The notes under the pieces: generated by a model | What the model was told of the DNA's origin: nothing | The model's database searches: none | What the model saw: the letters and a program-made list of their open reading frames with translations, nothing else | From: an uncultured Pseudomonadota bacterium | GTDB lineage: Bacteria > Myxococcota_A > UBA796 > SXON01 | Direction: 5' to 3' | Assembly (NCBI GenBank): GCA_903885375.1 | Contig: CAISIK010000027.1 | Span: forward strand, 169,175 to 233,174 | DNA: 64,000 nt | Program-made: the position numbers and the translations under genes | Part shown: positions 60,666 through 64,000 of the stretch, piece after piece | How the letters are laid out: every line of letters starts with the position of its first letter | Position numbering within the stretch: position 1 is the first letter of the stretch

Positions 60666-62798
60666 ATGAACGTGCTCCTCTACGCCCTCGCGACCGTGGC
60701 CTGCGGGGCGCTCGCCGTGCGCGCCCCGCTCGCCGACCGGGAGGACCCTGTTCGGCGCAGCTACGCGGTGCTGGGGCTCCTCGTGGCCGTCACCTGGCTG
60801 GGCTGGACGCTCCACCTGCTCCTGCCCGGCGTTCCGGTAGGAAAGCTGCTCAACGGCACCGCCACGGTCTTCCTGCCGTGGGCGCTCCTGCGGTTCATCA
60901 CCCGCTTCTTCGTGGGCCGCGGGGAAGAGACGGGCGAGCCTGCGCTGGCCCGACTGGGCGGGTTCGCCCCGGTGGTGGCGGTCGGGTACTGCGCCTTGCA
61001 GCTCCTCGTGCCCTGGCGGGTGGGGCAGGCCGGCGCGGCCGACCTCCTGCTCGGACTGTGGGCGTTCTACGGGTTCACGCTCACGCTGTTGCGGCTGTGG
61101 CGTCGCCACCAGGACAGCAAGGAGCGCGTGCAGCGCGCGCGCATCCGCTACCTGCTCGTGCTGGCCACGGCGGCCATCGGGTTCGGGTTCATGGAGGCCA
61201 TCGCCCGGGCGGGCTCCCCGCTCGATGCGGCGCCCGCCAGCTTCCTCACGCAGGAGGGGCTCGTGCAGGGGGCGCTCCCGCCGCTGGGCGCGCTCCTCGC
61301 CACCACGCTCCTCTACTTCCTCTACCAGATGATCTCGCTGTACCGGCTGCTCGACCTCGCCGAGATCTTCTCGCGCGTGGGTGCGGTGTCGATCGCGGCC
61401 TTCATCCTCGTCATCCTCGCCAGCCTGAGCGCGGTCACCCTCTCCGGGCCCTACCCCACCCACGGCATCTTCCAGGCCTTCGTGGCTTCGGTGCTGTTCC
61501 TGCTCGCCTGGGAGCCCATGCGCAACCAGCTCGAACGGTGGCTGGGCGCGCTCTTGAACCCGCGCGGGCTCATGCTCGGCGATGCGATGCGCGATGTGGA
61601 GCTGGCCCTGCCCCGCGCCATCTCGGTGCCCTCGCTCGCCGCGACGGTCCTCGACCGGTTCGTCTCCTCCGGGCGCGTGCCCACGGCTTCGTTGTACCTC
61701 TGGGACGAGGAGCGGCGCCTCTACCGGCTCGTGGCCGAACGCGGCGCTCGACCGCGGCCGGCGCTCCTCCAGATGGCCCGCGAGCCCTTCGTGGAGGGCT
61801 TCGTGAGCGGCGAGCCCGCGTACCTCCGCGTGGACCTCGAACGGCAGGCGCGCCGCGACGTACGCCGCAGCGAGCGGCTCGCCAGGCGGCTCGATTCGAT
61901 GGCGGGCATGAACGCCGACCTCGTCATCCCGCTCCCCTCGGGCGATCTGGTGCTCGGCTGGCTCGCGCTGGCCGACGAAGTGGATGGCGACGGCTTCTCC
62001 GAGGAGGAGATCGCCCGCATGGCGCGGCTGGGGCTGCACGCGGCCGGCACGGTGGAGAACATCCACAGCTTCGACCAGCTCAAGGAGGAGCACCGCCTCT
62101 CGGGCCTCGGCACCATGGCCGCGGGTCTCGCCCACGAGATCCGGAACCCGCTGGCCGGCATCCGGGGGGCGGCGCAGTACCTCGCGGCCTCCCGCCCTGC
62201 GGAGGATGGGGAGGGCGAGATGGTGCAGGTCATCATCGACGAGACCGACCGCCTCAACCGCATCTTGGCGCAGTTCCTCGACTACGCCCGGCAGCTCCGG
62301 GTGGCCCCGGAGCCGGTCAGCCCGGCGGCGGTGGTGGCCGCCACGGCGCGGGCGCTCGCGGTAGAAGCCGAACGCGTGGGCGTCGACATCGTGGAGGACT
62401 GCGATCCCGCCCTGCCCCTGGCCCAGCTCGACGAGGACAAGCTCCGGCAGGTGATGCTCAACCTCGGCCAGAACGCGCTGCGCGCCATGCCGCAGGGGGG
62501 CACGCTCTCCTTCCGCGTGCGCCGCGGCGAGCTGGCCGACCCCCGGGCGCGGCACCGCCCCTGCGTGGAGTTCTCGGTGGAGGACACCGGCGTGGGCATC
62601 GCGCCGGAGGACCTCGACCGCCTCTTCGTGCCCTTCTTCACCACCCGCCACGATGGCACCGGCCTCGGCCTCGCCATCTCGCAACGCATCGTGCAGGCCC
62701 ACCACGGCGAGATCGACGTCCGCAGCGCCGTAGGCCGCGGCTCCACGTTCATCGTGCGCATCCCGCTCGACGAGGTGGTGCCGGCCGGCTCGCCATGA
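60666..62798 (+). CDS. Membrane sensor histidine kinase with GAF-like domain (orphan)
   Basis: 710 residues. Residues ~1-285 hold seven or so membrane helices (ATVACGALAVRAPLADR onward to VASVLFLLAWEPM), a 7TM-like sensor; ~310-460 is GAF-like (PSLAATVLDRFVSSGRVPTA); HisKA with H490 in GLAHEIRNPLAGIRG, then N box NLGQNALRAMPQGG and G2 motif GTGLGLAISQRIV. NtrB-like kinase core. No response regulator adjoins it, so its partner is elsewhere. Divergent from selA. Confidence 0.94.
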   Translation: MNVLLYALATVACGALAVRAPLADREDPVRRSYAVLGLLVAVTWLGWTLHLLLPGVPVGKLLNGTATVFLPWALLRFITRFFVGRGEETGEPALARLGGFAPVVAVGYCALQLLVPWRVGQAGAADLLLGLWAFYGFTLTLLRLWRRHQDSKERVQRARIRYLLVLATAAIGFGFMEAIARAGSPLDAAPASFLTQEGLVQGALPPLGALLATTLLYFLYQMISLYRLLDLAEIFSRVGAVSIAAFILVILASLSAVTLSGPYPTHGIFQAFVASVLFLLAWEPMRNQLERWLGALLNPRGLMLGDAMRDVELALPRAISVPSLAATVLDRFVSSGRVPTASLYLWDEERRLYRLVAERGARPRPALLQMAREPFVEGFVSGEPAYLRVDLERQARRDVRRSERLARRLDSMAGMNADLVIPLPSGDLVLGWLALADEVDGDGFSEEEIARMARLGLHAAGTVENIHSFDQLKEEHRLSGLGTMAAGLAHEIRNPLAGIRGAAQYLAASRPAEDGEGEMVQVIIDETDRLNRILAQFLDYARQLRVAPEPVSPAAVVAATARALAVEAERVGVDIVEDCDPALPLAQLDEDKLRQVMLNLGQNALRAMPQGGTLSFRVRRGELADPRARHRPCVEFSVEDTGVGIAPEDLDRLFVPFFTTRHDGTGLGLAISQRIVQAHHGEIDVRSAVGRGSTFIVRIPLDEVVPAGSP

Positions 62799-63280
62799 GC
62801 GCCCACCCCCGCGGGGCCGGCCTCCTCCACCCGGGTGCCCTGATCTCGGTGGCGGTGCTCGTCCTCAACGATCACCTGCTCAAGGGCGCGTTTCCCAGCT
62901 TCGTAACCGGCAAGTTGTCGGACCTTGCCGGGCTCGCCTTCTTCCCGCTCTTCCTCCAGGCCGGCCTCGAGTGGCTCGGGGCGCCGGTGTCGCGGCGGGT
63001 GCTCGCGGGGGCGTGCCTCGCCACCGCCGCCGTTTTCGTAGGCGTGAAGACGGTGCAGGCGATGCACGCGGTGTACGAGATCGGCCTCGGCCTCCTCCAG
63101 TTTCCGTTCCGGGCGCTGGCGGGCGGGGCCGGAGGTCGGGTGGCGTTGCAGATGGACCCCACCGATCTCGTCGCGGTGCCGGCCGTGGCGCTTGCCTGGC
63201 GGTGGGGGCGTGATCGTGGGGTGGCGGTGGAGGCGCCGATTGGTGGCCGCCGAGACGCCCCCGACACCGCCGAGGAATAG
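62795..63280 (+). CDS. Small membrane protein with a borrowed-looking acidic tail
   Basis: 161 residues; ATGA overlap with the kinase. Three or four hydrophobic segments (LISVAVLVLNDHLLKGAF, LAGLAFFPLFLQAGLEWLG, AGACLATAAVFVGVKTVQ, DLVAVPAVALAWRWG). The last eight residues, DAPDTAEE, are encoded by a 50-bp sequence identical to the end of the next gene and unlike the rest of this protein, so the natural 3' end may have been replaced by recombination. Function unknown. Confidence 0.7.
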   Translation: MSAHPRGAGLLHPGALISVAVLVLNDHLLKGAFPSFVTGKLSDLAGLAFFPLFLQAGLEWLGAPVSRRVLAGACLATAAVFVGVKTVQAMHAVYEIGLGLLQFPFRALAGGAGGRVALQMDPTDLVAVPAVALAWRWGRDRGVAVEAPIGGRRDAPDTAEE

Positions 63281-63303
63281 GGGATCAGGGCGATGTCGTG
63301 GGC
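63254..63303 (+). repeat. Direct repeat, copy 1 (50 bp)
   Basis: Perfectly identical to 63951-64000, 697 bases downstream, and covers the DAPDTAEE codons, the TAG stop and 23 bases beyond. The second copy reaches the window edge, so the true length may be greater. Confidence 0.97.
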
Positions 63304-63339
63304 CCGGTCGCTCGTGGAGCGGGGTCCGCACGACATCGC
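63290..63339 (+). other. Inverted repeat after the membrane-protein gene
   Basis: GCGATGTCGTG (63290-63300) and CACGACATCGC (63329-63339) form an 11-bp perfect stem with a 28-base loop. There is no T run. Could be a terminator-like or regulatory hairpin before the exported-protein gene; its left arm is part of the 50-bp direct repeat. Confidence 0.5.
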
Positions 63340-63389
63340 GGCGCGCTCTGGCGTTCACCGTGCCATACTGCTTGCGTACCCGCCGGTCA

Positions 63390-63977
63390 ATGTCCACCCC
63401 TCTGCACCGTCGCCTGTGCCTGCTCGCCCTCCTCGTCTCGGGCGGCGCGTCCATGGCCACCAGCAACGACAATGAGCGGACAGCGACGAAGGCGGCTGGG
63501 GTGTGGGAAGCGGCCGGCTCTGCGAGCGTCGCAGTTCCGCAGTTGGACCCTGGCGACAGCTGGCGGGCGCTGGTCTCGATCTCCTTCGACCAGCCGACGC
63601 CTGGGACCTTGGAGGGCTCCGCGACCTTCGAGACGTACGACCCCTCCGGGAATGAATTCGCCTACACCTTCGTCGTGAGCAACGCCGACTCCGTGGAGCT
63701 CGGCGGATTCACCGCGGTAGACGGCCAGTCCCCCCAGGGGCTCACCCTGTCGGCGTTCGAAGCGTGCAGTGGCCAGGTCGAGTGCCGGATCGAGTTTGTG
63801 GTGGAGCTGCGCGCCACGGCTGGAACCCCGGAGCCAACGCTCTCCATCACCGCTGCGGTCCGCGCATACTCGGGTCGGCCCACCACGACGCCGTCCGCGA
63901 TGGTCATCGAGGTGGAGCCCCTGCCCGAGAACACGGGCGACACGGCCGAGGACGCCCCCGACACCGCCGAGGAATAG
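63390..63977 (+). CDS. Exported protein ending in a Asp/Thr/Glu tail
   Basis: 195 residues from ATG 63390. Signal peptide LCLLALLVSGGASMA. The mature part is a single beta-sandwich-like domain (SVAVPQLDPGDSWRALVSIS, GTLEGSATFETYDPSG, AYTFVVSNADSVELGGF, SGQVECRIEFVVELRATAG). Ends DTAEDAPDTAEE, a tail style frequent in this organism's surface proteins. Two Cys may form one disulfide. Function unknown. Confidence 0.72.
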   Translation: MSTPLHRRLCLLALLVSGGASMATSNDNERTATKAAGVWEAAGSASVAVPQLDPGDSWRALVSISFDQPTPGTLEGSATFETYDPSGNEFAYTFVVSNADSVELGGFTAVDGQSPQGLTLSAFEACSGQVECRIEFVVELRATAGTPEPTLSITAAVRAYSGRPTTTPSAMVIEVEPLPENTGDTAEDAPDTAEE

Positions 63978-64000
63978 GGGATCAGGGCGATGTCGTGGGC
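63951..64000 (+). repeat. Direct repeat, copy 2 (50 bp, truncated by window end)
   Basis: Identical to 63254-63303. It again covers DAPDTAEE, TAG and the downstream left arm of the inverted repeat, so the duplicated block probably continues past the window. Confidence 0.97.

Overview
High-GC bacterial chromosome, most consistent with a myxobacterium-like lineage (Myxococcota, the former Deltaproteobacteria). The pointers are: a MYXO-CTERM-style tail on a secreted zinc protease (CGC motif, hydrophobic helix, Arg run); a large lipoprotein of MopE-type Cys/Asp repeats; lipoproteins with Asp/Thr-rich linkers or tails; DUF4388 regulators, one carrying a J domain; many TPR proteins and ECF sigma factors; and heavy use of GTG/TTG starts with ATGA-type overlaps. 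I see no rRNA, tRNA, CRISPR array, insertion sequence or prophage. Many long antisense open frames are GC-rich shadows and are not annotated.

Layout. 1-5.5 kb: DUF4388 protein (cut by the window edge), ECF sigma factor, khpA, hutU, rpoZ and two unknowns. 5.6-7.65 kb: groES-groEL with an intrinsic terminator. 7.6-15.2 kb: envelope and secreted proteins (small OMP-like protein, TPR protein, HExxH protease, lipoprotein tetraheme cytochrome, TPR/zinc-finger protein) and a Flp-type pilin-like peptide. 15.4-18.5 kb: a four-gene minus-strand operon VTC domain > DUF4956 > HlyD-like adaptor > small outer-membrane-like protein. 18.6-24.5 kb: lipoproteins, a methyltransferase-like protein, an orphan MalK-type ATPase, thioredoxin, a pseudo-receiver/DUF4388/J/TPR protein and an acyl-CoA dehydrogenase. 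24.6-30 kb: polA, then an ECF sigma factor with a putative anti-sigma protein built on five 20-residue repeats, followed by secreted, TPR and HIT proteins. 30-33.6 kb: fused alpha/beta 2-oxoacid dehydrogenase E1, FabD-like acyltransferase and HD hydrolase. 34-43.1 kb: a long minus-strand run headed by a MarR regulator (promoter with a palindrome across -10/+1), then LolD-like ATPase, two FtsX/MacB-like permeases, a LolA-like periplasmic protein, an OMP, an S-adenosylhomocysteinase-like enzyme, a helical protein and SixA. 43.1-48.2 kb: divergent histidine kinase/response regulator and the 1145-residue MopE-repeat lipoprotein. 48.3-51.7 kb: pheS-pheT. 51.8-55.5 kb: VKOR-thioredoxin fusion, OmpA-like protein, TlpA-like lipoprotein, BamD-like protein and DUF1844 protein. 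55.5-57.5 kb: two related lipoproteins. 57.5-60.6 kb: selA > J/RodZ-type HTH > rluD. 60.7-64 kb: orphan membrane histidine kinase, small membrane protein and an exported protein flanked by a perfect 50-bp direct repeat.

How the parts work together. The dominant theme is the cell envelope: at least seven lipoproteins, outer-membrane-like proteins, two multi-gene assemblies spanning the envelope (VTC/DUF4956/HlyD and the MarR-controlled LolD/FtsX/LolA/OMP set) and an oxidative-folding cassette that could serve the many Cys-rich exported proteins. Both trans-envelope sets lack a recognisable partner in the window (no ABC/MFS pump or TolC beside the HlyD protein), so their cargo is unknown. Housekeeping genes (groESL, rpoZ, khpA, polA, pheST, selA, rluD) are interspersed.
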